Source: Echinococcus granulosus
Lineage: Eukaryota > Platyhelminthes > Cestoda > Cyclophyllidea > Taeniidae
DNA: 64,000 nt
NCBI RefSeq assembly: GCF_000524195.1
Contig: NW_020170461.1
Coordinates: 136,342 to 200,341 of the forward strand
Direction of reading: 5' to 3'
The notes beneath the pieces are model-generated. The model did no database searches and was not told the origin of the DNA. It saw only the letters and a program-made list of their open reading frames with translations. Below, piece by piece: positions 23,138 to 35,274 of this stretch. Position numbers and translations under genes: made by a program. How positions within the stretch are numbered: position 1 is the first letter of the stretch; every line of letters begins with the position of its first letter.

Positions 23138-26100
23138 GTGAGAGGTGGTCAAGACAACAGTGACTCGGTGAGTGAATGCTAGTGCAGAGAACATTTTTTA
23201 AGTGTAAGCATTAGGCACGAAAGAGAACTCCAGTCTCCTATTCTCATGCTGTAAACTCAAGACAGTGTATCGCGATGGCCGTGGGGAGTGATGGGTGGTT
23301 TTTTTGCCACGGTAGATATTTGTCTATTGTTGATAGCATAGATGTTCTTCTGGATAACGAAACTCTTCTAAGTCAGCCTGTTCCAATACGCTTATTGCGA
23401 TGGTTTCTAGAGTGGATTTACTTAACGCTAAGGCTCCTGCCGTCGATGCAGCCTCCATGATGAGGCAGGCGTTCGACGATCCTGTAAAATGTCCACACAC
23501 AGAGGTGATTACTGCGCTAATGGTTGGAATGAACAGTGAACAATGTCACTGATACACAGTCAGTGGTCATAGGGACCAACTGATCATTCAGTGAGCGGAT
23601 GGATGGTGATGCCGCCGTGCTTCATGCTTTTGTTTACCACTACTGTTGTGAAGGGTGTTGAGGCTACTCGACAAGCACCAAGTACCACAAATGCTACTTG
23701 TGATGACCTTCTGTGGCCTTTAATGCCTCGTATGACATGTCACACCTAACTAAAATGAAATTCAACTCATTCGAGCTTCCTCATTGATCACGCTTCATAA
23801 TAAAATATCCAAACATTTCCTCTGCATTTTTCGCCTCACTTTCTCACGAAGCACACAGTCAACTTCCAACTTGTCTCGTATTAATTAACTTTCGCATTCT
23901 GTGCTGCAGAATTGCGTTAAGAAAATTGAGAAGATTGAAGCTTATTTGACAGTGAGAGAGTATTTCAGAGCGTTCAAATATGTGTGCGACATTGGCTGAG
24001 AAATAAATGTCATATAGATAGGCCTGGCAAACTAGATACTTGACTCTAGCTGCCTACTTTTAATTTCCCTTTGAAAAGCAAATTAAACTCCCTTTATTGG
24101 GGGAGAACTGGAGATATTTTTAGTCAATTTACAGAGGCTCGATGTGTATAGGACACTCTGAAGTAGCATTCTGTCTGCCTTCCTTCTTTCCACTTTTCAG
24201 ACGGCATGTTGTGCAAGTGAGCTTGTTCAAAATAGACATTTATTTGTTGGCACGTGTCACCTTTGATGGCAATGTCTATCAGTGGAGCTGTTAACCAGGG
24301 GGATGATCGTATACTCTCTCAGAAGGGGTAGCTAATTAACAATCCCTCCACGTGAAAAGCAATGCATGCATAGACAAGTGTATCCAGCCATGGACGTGCC
24401 AGCCGTTCTCCCTTCGCATATATATGCGTCAACTTGGACAAACTTGAGCCCTAATTACAATGTATCTCCAAACCAAACCAATCACTGTGTGGATCTAAAT
24501 AGTAGTAAAAATGCGTTTAGTTGGTGCAGTGGACTTTCTCCAACTACTCTGTCAGCCTTGTCATTTGTACTGGAAGGGACCGGCAGACTCTGTCAAGTGC
24601 ACGCCATCATGCTGGAAATATTCCTGCCACCAACGAGTGGACCGCATGAGGGCCCCACGTTAAGAGTTGCATACCAATGGTGGAGGGCCATAAAGCACTT
24701 GATTACCCACTCTTCTCTTGACCAAAATCACCATTCTGTGTGTTCATTGAGTGAGAGGAGGTATAATCGGCTAAAAAATTTGATGGTCAATCGGTTATCT
24801 ACCAATTGACAGAACTTTACGTTTTGGTCTTTGCTAGTCGCTCATTTGGTAAGGACTCTAAGCTATCTCCTTCCCTTGCCAATAAAGTGGTGGATTTTAT
24901 TTTCAACGTAACGGGGAGGATGTAGGTGGGTACAAACTTTCTACAGTCCACAAGCATTTGCTTTTTCCCCCAGTGAGATTTGAACTGCACTGCCACTTTC
25001 CCTCCTGTCCTGCCAATGATGGAAATATTTATCTTGGAACAGAAAAAGTAACACATATGATTATGAGATCCATCTTTGCAATCTTGATGGATGAGAATTG
25101 GACAGTATAATCTCTTACCCTCCTCTCCCATCCAAATTCTCCATCACCACTTAACTGGCTTTAGCTGTACATCAAGGTAGGAGATTTTGAGTATTCAATT
25201 TGTTTTGATTACCTCAGAGGCGGTAGATCCCATCGTACATCTTGTTGAAGCGAGAAGCAATGGGTGCCTTAGGCGAGAGATGTGGAGTAACAGTGAGCAG
25301 ACTGCTAGGGAGATGGGAAATGATGCGTCTGTCCAATTCTCATCACATTTCTCTCTGTTGGTGGGCCAGCCAGTCAACCAGTCCCTTGGAAATTCATTTT
25401 TCTGATCAGACAGAGGCAAGATATAACACTGGGAGTGACTTATTCACACCCTGTCTCCTGATGCGACATTCATGTGACTCAGTTTTCCCTACTCTGCCCT
25501 ATTCTACCCTTCCTCATCTCTTCCCACCCAGTTAATGTGGACGTCAGTACATTGCTCCACAACTCACGTGAGGTACTACTACCGCATGTTGGCAATCTTT
25601 TAAGAGCTGACACCATCTGGAATGGAGTGGGTAGGGTGGAGTGAGGTAAGGGTGTAAGTGGGGAGATGTTAAATCGTACCATTGTTCCGGTTTTTGCATC
25701 ATTTCATTAAATTCGAGTGGACAATTCACTCCTTCCAAACTGATTAACTGGGGTGGGGTTCAGAGGCAATGGATGGATTAGGACTTCAAAATTGGCTGTT
25801 TTGTGAAATAATTGCATTCCTTGTGGAGAAGTTAAAAGAGGGATAATGCAAAGAATATATGGGAGAAAGGATGTGGTATTCACCACTAAAATGTCCCCCA
25901 ATACACCGGCCATGAGACGCCTTAAAGTGGTCTTTCTATGTTTCTAGAGGCAACAAAAGAGGGCACTTTATCGAGCCGTATTTACTTAAAATTAAAGATA
26001 TGCCTCACAAATGCAGGGAAATCGGTGCACTCGAAATGGCGGCAGCTGACATCAAGGTCCGGCAATTTAAATCAACTGGTTTGGATGTTTTCATACTTCT

Positions 26101-27530
26101 TAAATTCAAAAAACATTTGCGCATTGGAATGGCCTTATCTATCTCCCAGCTCCAACCTCCACGGTGGCGCATTAAAAAACGACTACTTGAAGCTCTAGCC
26201 TCCTACAGCCTCTGCTTGCTTACACAGATGTTTAAGGTGATAAGCGGGTTAAGCGGACTCCATCCATCGTCTGGGAGGTAACTAACTCTGTTCCACACAG
26301 CACCCATAAAACTGATTACTTGATGTCCTCTTTTAACCAGGAGCCCATGGTAAGGCGTCTGAAAATGAAGGCTTCTTCTTTGCAAAGTCCGCATCCTTAT
26401 TGTATTAGAATGATTACTTCAATTTCCCCAGTCCAAACCTATTGGTGGAGCTTTAAAAATGGTTACTTGAAATTCTAGTCTTCTGCATTTCCACCTTGTT
26501 AAAATGGATATTTTGGACAATGATAGATAGATAGACTCCATTAATCTCCAAGCAGGAGAGAGAACCTGTTCCCCTGCCCTTTCCTATTTAACTTTGAATA
26601 TTTAATATCCCTTTAACCAATTGTCTTAGGTCCAAAAGCCTAGACTTGATGCTTCGGTGAGCCTACCCTGCATACCCTTGCTGAAGTCGTACTAGGCTGA
26701 AGTGGCGTGGAAGATCGTGCTACTCACTAGCGTACAGCGGGGCTGAGAGACTACCCGATTGGACAGAAGGCATTGTCGCATTTACTTCCTTAGCTGGCAT
26801 TTGCCACATTGGTCGCTTTTTTGAAAGGAAATACCTTCTGCACTTCCATTGAAGGCACCAGCATCTGCTTGCCTACTTCAAATTCCATTGGCCAAGCAAG
26901 CAACACATTGTCAGTGCCAGTGACAGTACAGCGCCTCTCCGCTGCAAGCAATTTACTGCCTGCATCAATGTACATTTGAGGACTTGCATATTAATACACT
27001 TGCACACTTGTCGCCTTATATGCAAAGTTTATGATTAATCTCCTCATGGGAAACGAAAAAGCTGTGTACCTACCCACTTCCCTGCCCACCTACCCAGTTA
27101 CTTACCTCCTGCCATCAACACATTGTGTTGCATGCAGGTCGCACGAGGTGCACACGCCACGCCAACTTTGCTATCTGTATTCCTTACGACCTCTTTCCTT
27201 CCTTTTACCTGCTGGCAAGATTCAGTTGATAAAATAGTCCCATGTAATGCGGTCTCCCTTCCGTTTTCTGTTGTCTGCCTATTCAGCTGCTTTGGAGGGA
27301 AGGCGTGTGCATTCTGGATACACGCAAACACACACACGCACAGAGGAGAATAAATGATTCGAGACGGAACAGGACAGGAGAGGTACAGTCAAATGTCATA
27401 ATAAAGTGGAGGAATTGACTTTTGCCCTGTCTTCCGACTTTACAGTTCACTGAATAAGAGTTTTGCTGCCAGCGTCAAGGATGTGTGCCACGTGACCTTC
27501 ACCACTATATAGTGGTTGGATTTTCGTCAA
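23138..27530. repeat. Tandem duplication, copy 2
   Basis: Second copy of the ~4-kb unit, longer than copy 1. It contains an extra ~390-bp block (about 23741-24131) between sequences that adjoin in copy 1 near 19905-19925. It also has an internal partial repeat: 26090-26345 recurs, diverged, at 26405-26660. The longest frame inside (147 codons at 24366-24809) is broken in copy 1, so no gene is called. Confidence 0.8.
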
Positions 27531-28399
27531 ATTCTTTCTTCCGCAGTAAATCATGGAAGGTAAACCTTAAACTCAGAGTAATAGCGTCCTGTGCCACTGA
27601 CTTTTGCCAGAATTTTTGCTAGATTAGAGGGATTTATGCTGCCTTTCGTGGATCGCATTTTGATGGTGAAGAAGTGCACCCTGACTGCAAACGCATGGAC
27701 TTTGATGGGTTGGTCATACACCCTTTTCTTACCTAGTAATCTTAAAATGTTTTTTAGCCCCTAAAAGGAACTAAGATTAAAATGATCTGTTTTAGTTTTA
27801 ACTCAAGAAAGTAGGGGAAAAAGCAAGTGGAAAACAGAGTAATCAAGCTACCTCTGCGAGTTAAAAATGGCCGTGGGTAAAATATACAAGCCTTCCTCTT
27901 TAGGGCAGAAGCCCGACTTTTGCTCCACCTCGGTGATAAATAACTCTGGCTAATAGTCGGAGAGGGATATTCTAAAACAATGGTAGTAGATGATTGGAAA
28001 AGGGAGAGGAAAGACTTGTCTACTTCGCCGTGTAATTTACAGAGGGTAGAAGGAAAGGGCGCTTCTTTTCGGTTACTTTAAAGCCTTTAGTGTCAGCGAA
28101 GCATTAAAGTGTGTCAGCCTTCCCCCATCCCATCCCTCATCACCCCACACACAAACCCCATCCCAGGTCATGTCAGTTCTGACAAGGTTGCCAACCTGAG
28201 GTAGTGGCTCATCCGAATTGTGGAGCAATGCCTTGACGCCTACAGTATCCGGGTGGGGAGAGAGATGAAGGGTGGGGCAGGTCATTAAAATAGAGACACG
28301 TGTCACATCCATTGACAGGTGACAATGTGTTGCCCAAGGCAATCACAGTGTTTTGAGGTTTGCTTCTTTCAGGTCAGAAAAATGGACAGCTGAGTGATT

Positions 28400-28900
28400 A
28401 GCTGTCTGACAGACCAATTGACCGACCAACCGTTCAGTAGATGGAATTCTGATGAGAAGTGGATTTTATAGGAGAAAAAACATGTCTTTAGTTATTCCTC
28501 TAACAATCCACTCACCACTACCCCACCTCACAATTCTAAGGTATCCATCACTTCTCCCCCATAAGACGTACAACATTTCTTGTCGCATTGCCTGACAGTT
28601 AAGTACAGATGAGGTCTGCAGCCTTCGAGGTAATTCAATACCTACCGAAGGCAAAATATCGCCTTCTCTGGGTTACAGCTAAAGAGTCCCAAACAGTGGA
28701 GGCGAGGGGGGGAAGAGGGAATGAGAGTAAGGGATGATACTCCCGCCTTCTTATCCACCTTGGTGACAAGGAAGAATCCAATGATCACATGACAACGAAA
28801 GCGAAGGGTTAGAAAAGATGCAGTTTCTTTTTCCCATCAATTGGAGGTAAATCGCTTTATCATCGGGAGAGGAGGGGCAATCACAGTGCAGTTCATGTCT
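28400..28900 (-). repeat. Inverted partial third copy of the duplicated unit
   Basis: The reverse complement of 28440-28575 matches 21358-21490 closely: both read GTGATGGATgCCTTAGgATTGTGAGG and GAGTGGATTG with few differences. The match continues through a GGTACAGCTAAAG-like block and a GAGAGTAAGGGATGAT-like block matching 21120-21260. Confidence 0.7.
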
Positions 28901-30681
28901 CAAGAGAGGATAAGAAAAAGGTGATCCACTGTAGGAGGTTTCCAGTCACCTAGACCCTCTGCCAACTGGCGACGGTACGAGATAGCTCAGAGAGGTTACC
29001 AATTGACCGACCGATAAAGACCAAAAAGTAGGGCTCAGTCAGTTTATCCGTAGCCGATCGCGCTTGTCCAACAGTACAACCGTGTTCTATTACAGTGGGG
29101 ATTTATTCTGTTGATAGCTTTCTCTCTTTTTTTCCACATATTGTTAGTCTTCGAAAGTCGTTGTCACAGAGGCACACCGAGGCCACCGTACCAAGAGGTT
29201 TGACCACTTGACACCTTCAGTATGGGCATACCAAGGGGCTGGACGACTGGGTGATAGGTGAGAGGTGATGATGCAAAAGTCGATGCAAGGAGAGAGGCTG
29301 ATTAAGTCCTCTTCCCAGAACAGAGTCCAAAGAAGTTCAGCAATTAGGAATGAGGGGAAAAATAGCACGGCAAAGTGATTTTTCCAATCTTATGCTGAAT
29401 CGCAGTATAAAAGGGAGTGGGGTAGTAGGTTAGTAGGTCGGTGGCCCAACAGGTCCCCAAGATGGTGGACAAAATTCCTCGACTAGCAGATACCTACCTG
29501 TACCTAGACGGAGGACTTCCAGCTCACCTCGTCGGCAGCAGTACATCTACTTGAATGGCTTCAGCTTCCTCTCAAAGACGCCCGTACCTACTCGTATATG
29601 CAATTCCATTCCTACCTCATGCCATATACTCAGACCCACAACCTATGAGGACGAATGCTTCTACGGTGATTTAAAAAGTGGAAAATTATGGAAATCCGCA
29701 ATTTCCAGACATCAAACTTCCACACTTATCCAAGTAAAATAAGCATTTTAGCTCTTTAAAACTTCAGTCATTGTGCCGCCTTTGCGCTCCTGATTAATGG
29801 ACTTAACACCGCAGCACCATCAATTCCGAAGACGTGTTCTTCTTCCCACTGCTTTTTCACCCTCTCCTGGAAGTAGTGGTTATTTTGACTCTGTGCCTTC
29901 CCTTTTTTAAGCCCCTCCATAATCACGGCCTAGACGCCACTGTTTTACAAGTCTGCACAGCTTAAGTGTGTATTTTTTCACCCCGACACCGCCAAGATGC
30001 TGGCAATTTCACTTAGATCTAGAAGAGCCATCTTGGCCTTTTTTCTCCGCCAACACGAACGCCCAGTCTCTACCCATTCAAGGTCACGCCTTGGCTGATT
30101 TCCTTCCCACATTCGCCTAATTTTAACTCCTGATACAGCCTCTACTCAAAGGCGAGATTCAGCTAAGCACGTGGGGTAATTAAAGAGAGAAGGAAGTTTA
30201 GAAGGCTGCTTGATTAAAGATATGATCGGGTAACTAGGCGCGATTTTGACTCATGGGATCCAGATCATCCCTAAAACCTGCTTCAAATCCACCTACAAAG
30301 ATGTGAAGATTGTGTGGTACCCAAGGATGCCTCTGTAAATACTCCGGCGTAGAAGAGAAGGGTAAGGAGAGGAAGCTACAAGGAGGTTTCAACAAATCGA
30401 CCTTATTTTATCCAGAGTATTGAAGGAGCTTTTATATTTTAGCCTAACACATAAGATTTATGACTGTCTTTCAAATTCGTAAATCTTTCCACCTTCTGGC
30501 ATGATTGTTGTGTCCCTGTCTATCCCACAATTTTTTTCCAATTTTTCCCACCTCTGTGTCGTGACGGTCGACGCGGACGAGTACCAATGCGGAACTGCGG
30601 GGTGACTTGCAAAACAAACTGGCAAGTTATACTACCTGACATGACACTCCCTTTTTTTCCACCTGCACATTTGATCGACTG
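28901..30681. other. No supported gene
   Basis: Only short frames. A 30-codon frame starting MVDKIPRLADTYLYLDGG at about 29462 has no splice support. Confidence 0.45.
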
Positions 30682-30933
30682 ATGAATTCGGTAGATGTAA
30701 CTGAGACGATTGACTTGGAGAGGCGTCGTAGTTGGGACGGAAGCGATGTATTTACGGATTGTTTACTAGCAATAGACCGTCTGCCTACCACTGCCTATTG
30801 TCGAGAAGCAGAGTGGAGAGTGAGAACGACAAATCAAACACTCTTTTTTGGTTACAATAGGTGGATGTTCGATGAAATGTATGCCAATTTACCCCGGAAA
30901 TACTTTGGGTGCATACTACTGATATTTTACTAG
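30682..30933 (+). CDS. Unrecognised 83-codon open frame
   Basis: A true ATG opens an 83-residue frame starting MNSVDVTETIDLERRRSWDG and ending in a stop at 30931. Amino-acid composition is protein-like rather than low complexity, but no family is recognised and no neighbouring exon is evident. It lies just upstream of another long + strand frame (31092-31751), in a different frame. Real status uncertain. Confidence 0.2.
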   Translation: MNSVDVTETIDLERRRSWDGSDVFTDCLLAIDRLPTTAYCREAEWRVRTTNQTLFFGYNRWMFDEMYANLPRKYFGCILLIFY

Positions 30934-31091
30934 TAACAGTTTACTTTCATGTGGCAATGCGCCCCATCGTTTGTTGACAATTTATTTGGAAAAGTGCAGA
31001 AGACGAAGGTGAGAAGGAGCTAGGCTTTCCTTCTCCTCATCCAAGAACGTTGATTTAAGGTCTAAAAGTACGACTTGTCTCGCAACAATAG

Positions 31092-31751
31092 CACTATCTT
31101 TGTGTGGACAAGGGGCGGAGGTTATTCCTACCACGTCAATTTCTGAGCCAAGCAATCAAGGACAGAGCATACATGTCACATTGTTCAAGCCACCTTCTAG
31201 ATGATACAATATGTAACCGCAACTGCTCGAAGTACTATGCCACGAATCTGGCAGGAGCATCCACGGGATGCATTTTTGGCCACCGGATTCCTGTCTGACA
31301 CTTGTCAAGCCTCCCAACTCTAGGCATTAGAGACCACTCTGCGTCAGAATGGTATGAAGTTCTTGTACAATCAGTCTTGTCTCGCTTCAGTCATCAGAGA
31401 ATAGACCTACCAAGAAAAGTCGGCTCACTCATTATGTACCCTCTCATCTACTTGGCCATCCACAGCAGGAGCCTTCCACCGACGGTAACCAGCCAATCCA
31501 TTCAGGCATTAGACCTCTTCACAGCGTCAAAGGATAAATGCACCACTCGAGCTATCTTTGAGGAGGTCATAAGAATCATTCGTGTGAAAGTAATTTTACT
31601 GACATACAGAAGGTATGAAAAAAATACTGGTATAGTTGACATGGATAGAGCTTCACACCGCCAGCTCGCATCCCCTACTGCTGTACATGTATCAATCCAA
31701 CATCACTCAACAGGGAGTAGGAGATTTAGGATTGGAACCACCTGTTTATGA
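31092..31751 (+). pseudogene. Long + strand frame with one internal stop; possible decayed gene
   Basis: One reading frame stays open for about 220 codons except for a single TGA at 31296-31298. The two halves are 68 and 150 codons. The second includes TTRAIFEEVIRIIRVKVILL and ends in TGA at 31751. The last 26 bases overlap the end of the MRPL23 coding region on the opposite strand. I recognise no family. It could be a decayed gene or mobile-element fragment, or a chance frame over MRPL23's antisense 3' flank. Confidence 0.25.
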
Positions 31752-33321
31752 CAAATGAAGACGGTTGTGAGGGCTTTAACTCTGTCTTTTCCTCCATTTC
31801 TTTCGTCTTCTGTCTAGTCTGCTCCGCCTCCACCGCATCCTCTTTATCTTCCTTGGCTGGTTGCAAATCCTCCCTAACTTGTGCTTGATCGATCAGCCGA
31901 GAGATCTCTTCTGATGGCCGTTTTCCGTCTTTAAAAATGTCTGGAAACTCGAATTCATAGCCTAGTGCCTAAATAAAAGGATTAATTTAACCTAAGGCTT
32001 CCTATTAGCGGTGCTTTTGCTTAGTACTTATTTGCGAATGAGGTTGATGGGTGAAGACCGACAAAAAAATCATTCTTTAACTTAAAAGCAAGATTTTCAG
32101 GCAAATTAGCTGCTGATAAAAATCAGTGAGGCGAATTTATCAATGCCAAATAATATGTCTAGCTGACAAGGGCTTACCAGATGAACGTAGGCGACCTTCT
32201 CGTAACGCTCCGGTTCACGTGGAAGGAGATGTGGGAATGCCGCGCCAACTGCACGTCTTGGATCCTCGACTGTGTCCAGTGGATGCACTAAGGAAAGACA
32301 CCAATTTCTAGTGAGAAAATATATCTAGGCAACTGCTTGTCACATCTGTAAGAAATGAGGATACGCTGTGTAAATTTTGCAGCCATAAACACTCCAGAGT
32401 GGCCAGTTTTGGGCTTGAGGCTGGCTATGTAAAACCGATCTCCACCTCCACGCAAGTAGTCTACTCAATGGACGAGTACGATCAGCTCCTCTGTGACATA
32501 CTCAAATGATATTCTCAAAAATCCGTCCCGGCATTCTTTCTCTGCTCATTCTTATCGCGACAGTGGCCAATTGAACATTTAGAGGCCATTATTTTGTCCT
32601 ATTCGAATTAGCCCATTCACTCACAGACGACACTCGTCGAGGCAACAAAGATGGCATTGAAAGGAAGCAAGCCGCTTATTTAACTATGGCTTAACTCCCA
32701 TGCACAAACACTTGAACTGCAAGAATCATCTTCAACTTAGACAGGAGTAGGCACAAAACACAGACATGACCAATAACCACCTATTCTCCCTCTCCTCCCC
32801 TATCATGAGTGATAAAATGCAGAACAACTTTTCAAATATTGCTCTAATTGTAACTAAATGCTGTTTAAATAGTTTTTGCACAATTCTAAAGATGAAAGAA
32901 GACTCACAGTCGTGGTAGAGCATTTTCAGCTGGACACCGATAACGGGAACTTTGTAAATCTTTTCTAGGTACTGTTTTACATCATACTTTGTCATTCTAA
33001 AGTAAAATAGCAATTTCTGTAGGTTGTCGAAGTGATTAACACACAAGATGAACGCAGAATCAATTGAGGCAATTAACAAAGCAAACTAGCGTAAAAGGTA
33101 GTTCAATTTTGCTTTGACCGCTTACTGAGGATGAACCTTGAAAACAACCAATCGCTTGGGGCATTTCTCCCCAGGGTAGAGCATTTTCATCCAAAATGGA
33201 GGAAGAAACATTCTTAATTGAGGATCACCGGGAGTAAATTTGGGGTACACAACGTGTCGATTCCAAAGTGGTCTGAATATTTGAGAAAAGTAAACAAAAA
33301 ACAGCAGTCAAAATACAACAT
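31726..33321 (-). CDS. MRPL23: Mitochondrial large-subunit ribosomal protein uL23m (MRPL23), 5 exons
   Basis: Exons on the - strand, in transcript order: 33321-33317 (tentative), 33272-33126, 32996-32908, 32287-32178 and 31968-31726. They join in phase to 198 codons including TAA. Matches to MRPL23 run in order: NRHVVYPKFTPGDPQLRMF, then VFKVHPQMTKYDVKQYLEKI YKVPV (the L23 core that binds 23S rRNA beside the exit tunnel), then RYEKVAYVHL, then EFEFPDIF and a charged tail ending NRWFQS. uL23m sits at the polypeptide exit of the mitochondrial ribosome. The protein is longer (~197 aa) than the ~150-aa human form, mainly through a Glu/Lys-rich C-terminal segment. The 5-nt first coding exon (ATGTT) before a 44-nt intron is inferred from phase; the rest is well supported. 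Confidence 0.87.
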
Positions 33322-34729
33322 GTAGCATAATGTTCTGGTTGGAATAGCGACAGCCATTAAAATAGGTTTAGGGGCAATATTTAGGAGCGTAGAAGGAAAC
33401 CAGCTTACACATAGTGTTTCGTTTTTGGAATGGCGATCGGGTTGAAGTAGATGACCGGCCGCATATCCTAATACTAGGAACACCAGTATACAGAGCTAGT
33501 AATAAATTGACCACTGCGGAGCTGAATGCCTATGTACCTAGGTATCTATAATCAGGAAGACAAATAGATGAATGCATAGAAACCTACTTCCAGTTAGACC
33601 AGGAATAGCACCCCTTAAAGTACCGACGAGAGAAAAAGTGCCAGCGCCAAGATTAGCTATCACGTTTGTGAGGAAGTTGTTTAAAAACTACTCATAGTAT
33701 ACAAAAATGACCCACCGACTGCACAACGCGTGCAACGTAGCAGCCCGAAAGTTCAGAAAGCGAACAGGTGTTAGTATTGGTTAAAACAAAGTGTAGGGCA
33801 AAACCGGACTGTGTAGTCTTATTCTCTTGTTTTTGCATGATTAGCATAACGTAAAAGTTACTATTTTAAAGTTTTTCATGATTTTACCACTCAAGTTATT
33901 CACAATCACATTTTTTGGTGATGCATGCCCTTAATACCTAAGGAATATGCGCATGCGTAGAAGTGGTTTCTTGTACTAAGCTGTGTAGTAAACTAAATCC
34001 AGACCTTATAAAACACCACTGTACTGCATTTGTCCATATAAATTTGGAGAAATACAAGGAAGAATTCTGAGTTACCTGGTTGCACATTACACGAGACGCT
34101 TGTCTTCTGTATCCAACAATCAAGCTTAGAAAACTTAGAGAAGAACCCAAAATTATGTAGACAGAAGAAGACTTACATTTTAATTCGCTTGGCGCATAAA
34201 ACACTTTTATTTATGCGTTCTTTACGTGACATTGTTGGAGCCCATGATTCATTGCCCAAGGCGGCGTATACCCTCCCAGTGTATAAGATTTTTTACCATA
34301 GGTGTAATGCCTATAATGTTTAATATACCTTTCAGGTAGTTGGCAATCTGGAAATTCGAATCTGGTGAGAGGGACGTCGCCTAGTTTTGATTGCTGTTCT
34401 TCCCCTCACTGAAAATTGCACCATTCTTCCCGATCTTTCTCCCTTAATAAAGATGTCAAAACCAAATCAACCGGGCTGTTCTAGAGGCACTAGGAAAAGG
34501 GTGGAGGCGACCGCTGAGTCTCACCCTACATAGGGTTAGGAAGAATTTACAGACTGTGGTATCATCCGAAGAGTAACAAAAGAGAAGGCTTGTGCGGTTG
34601 GAATTGCAGTAGGAAATGCAGAGTACACCATGTTAGCCCATGTGTTGTTTATTTGCCTTGCGATTAGGAAGGTCCACAAAATTTTGAAAACTTTTATAGG
34701 TAGCATTATTACGAGAACTTTGATAAAAT

Positions 34730-34733
<4 letters not shown>

Positions 34734-34777
<44 letters not shown>

Positions 34778-34778
34778 T
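34734..34778. repeat. TA dinucleotide microsatellite beside a gap
   Basis: (TA)n of about 40 bases ending directly at the 100-N gap. The low-complexity tract probably caused the assembly break. Confidence 0.95.
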
Positions 34779-34780
34779 AT

Positions 34781-34880
34781 NNNNNNNNNNNNNNNNNNNN
34801 NNNNNNNNNNNNNNNNNNNNNNNNNNNNNNNNNNNNNNNNNNNNNNNNNNNNNNNNNNNNNNNNNNNNNNNNNNNNNNNN
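34781..34880. other. Assembly gap (100 N)
   Basis: 100 unknown bases after the TA microsatellite, in the intergenic region upstream of the RRM gene. Confidence 1.
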
Positions 34881-35274
34881 ATATTGGGAATTTAATGAAT
34901 TTTATGGTCCTCGTACTGAATATCTAAAATATTCTAATTACGTCCGTGGGTTTTGGTTGAGTACAGGCTCAAACTTTCAGTTACGCACTCACACAAATTT
35001 GACAAAGGATGATTTGGACCAACAAATATCTGAGTTATTTGTATTCCAACATTTGTCGCAGTAATTTTCAGATAATAAAAGTTTTTTGTTGGGTGTTTTC
35101 TCCACCTACTGGCTTTTGACACTTTGAATTTTTCACACGCAAATATGTTGGAAGATTTCGGTATCCAAAAAACATGTTAAGTACATATATGTTGTTTAGC
35201 TATGTTAATAGGAGGAGCTCACCAATTTGACGCCTCCACGGGGGTTCGTTGTTCCGTCGGTTCTCTCGTTCTTG

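Larger units (their letters stand above)
33322..35274. promoter_or_regulatory. Shared divergent upstream region of MRPL23 and the RRM gene
   Basis: About 1.95 kb separates the outward-facing starts of MRPL23 (-) and the RRM gene (+). It holds a TA microsatellite and a 100-N gap. No specific promoter motif can be named. Both promoters should lie here by position. Confidence 0.4.

Noticed and set aside
24366..24809. 147-codon + strand frame
   Set aside because: It lies inside tandem copy 2; the matching sequence in copy 1 does not keep the frame.
33214..33483. 89-codon - strand frame over the MRPL23 second exon
   Set aside because: Wrong frame. The frame with NRHVVYPKFTPGDPQLRMF is the one matching MRPL23.
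34340..34375. TTCGAATC-like motif resembling a tRNA B box
   Set aside because: No cloverleaf arms or A box at the right distance; no tRNA gene found anywhere in the window.
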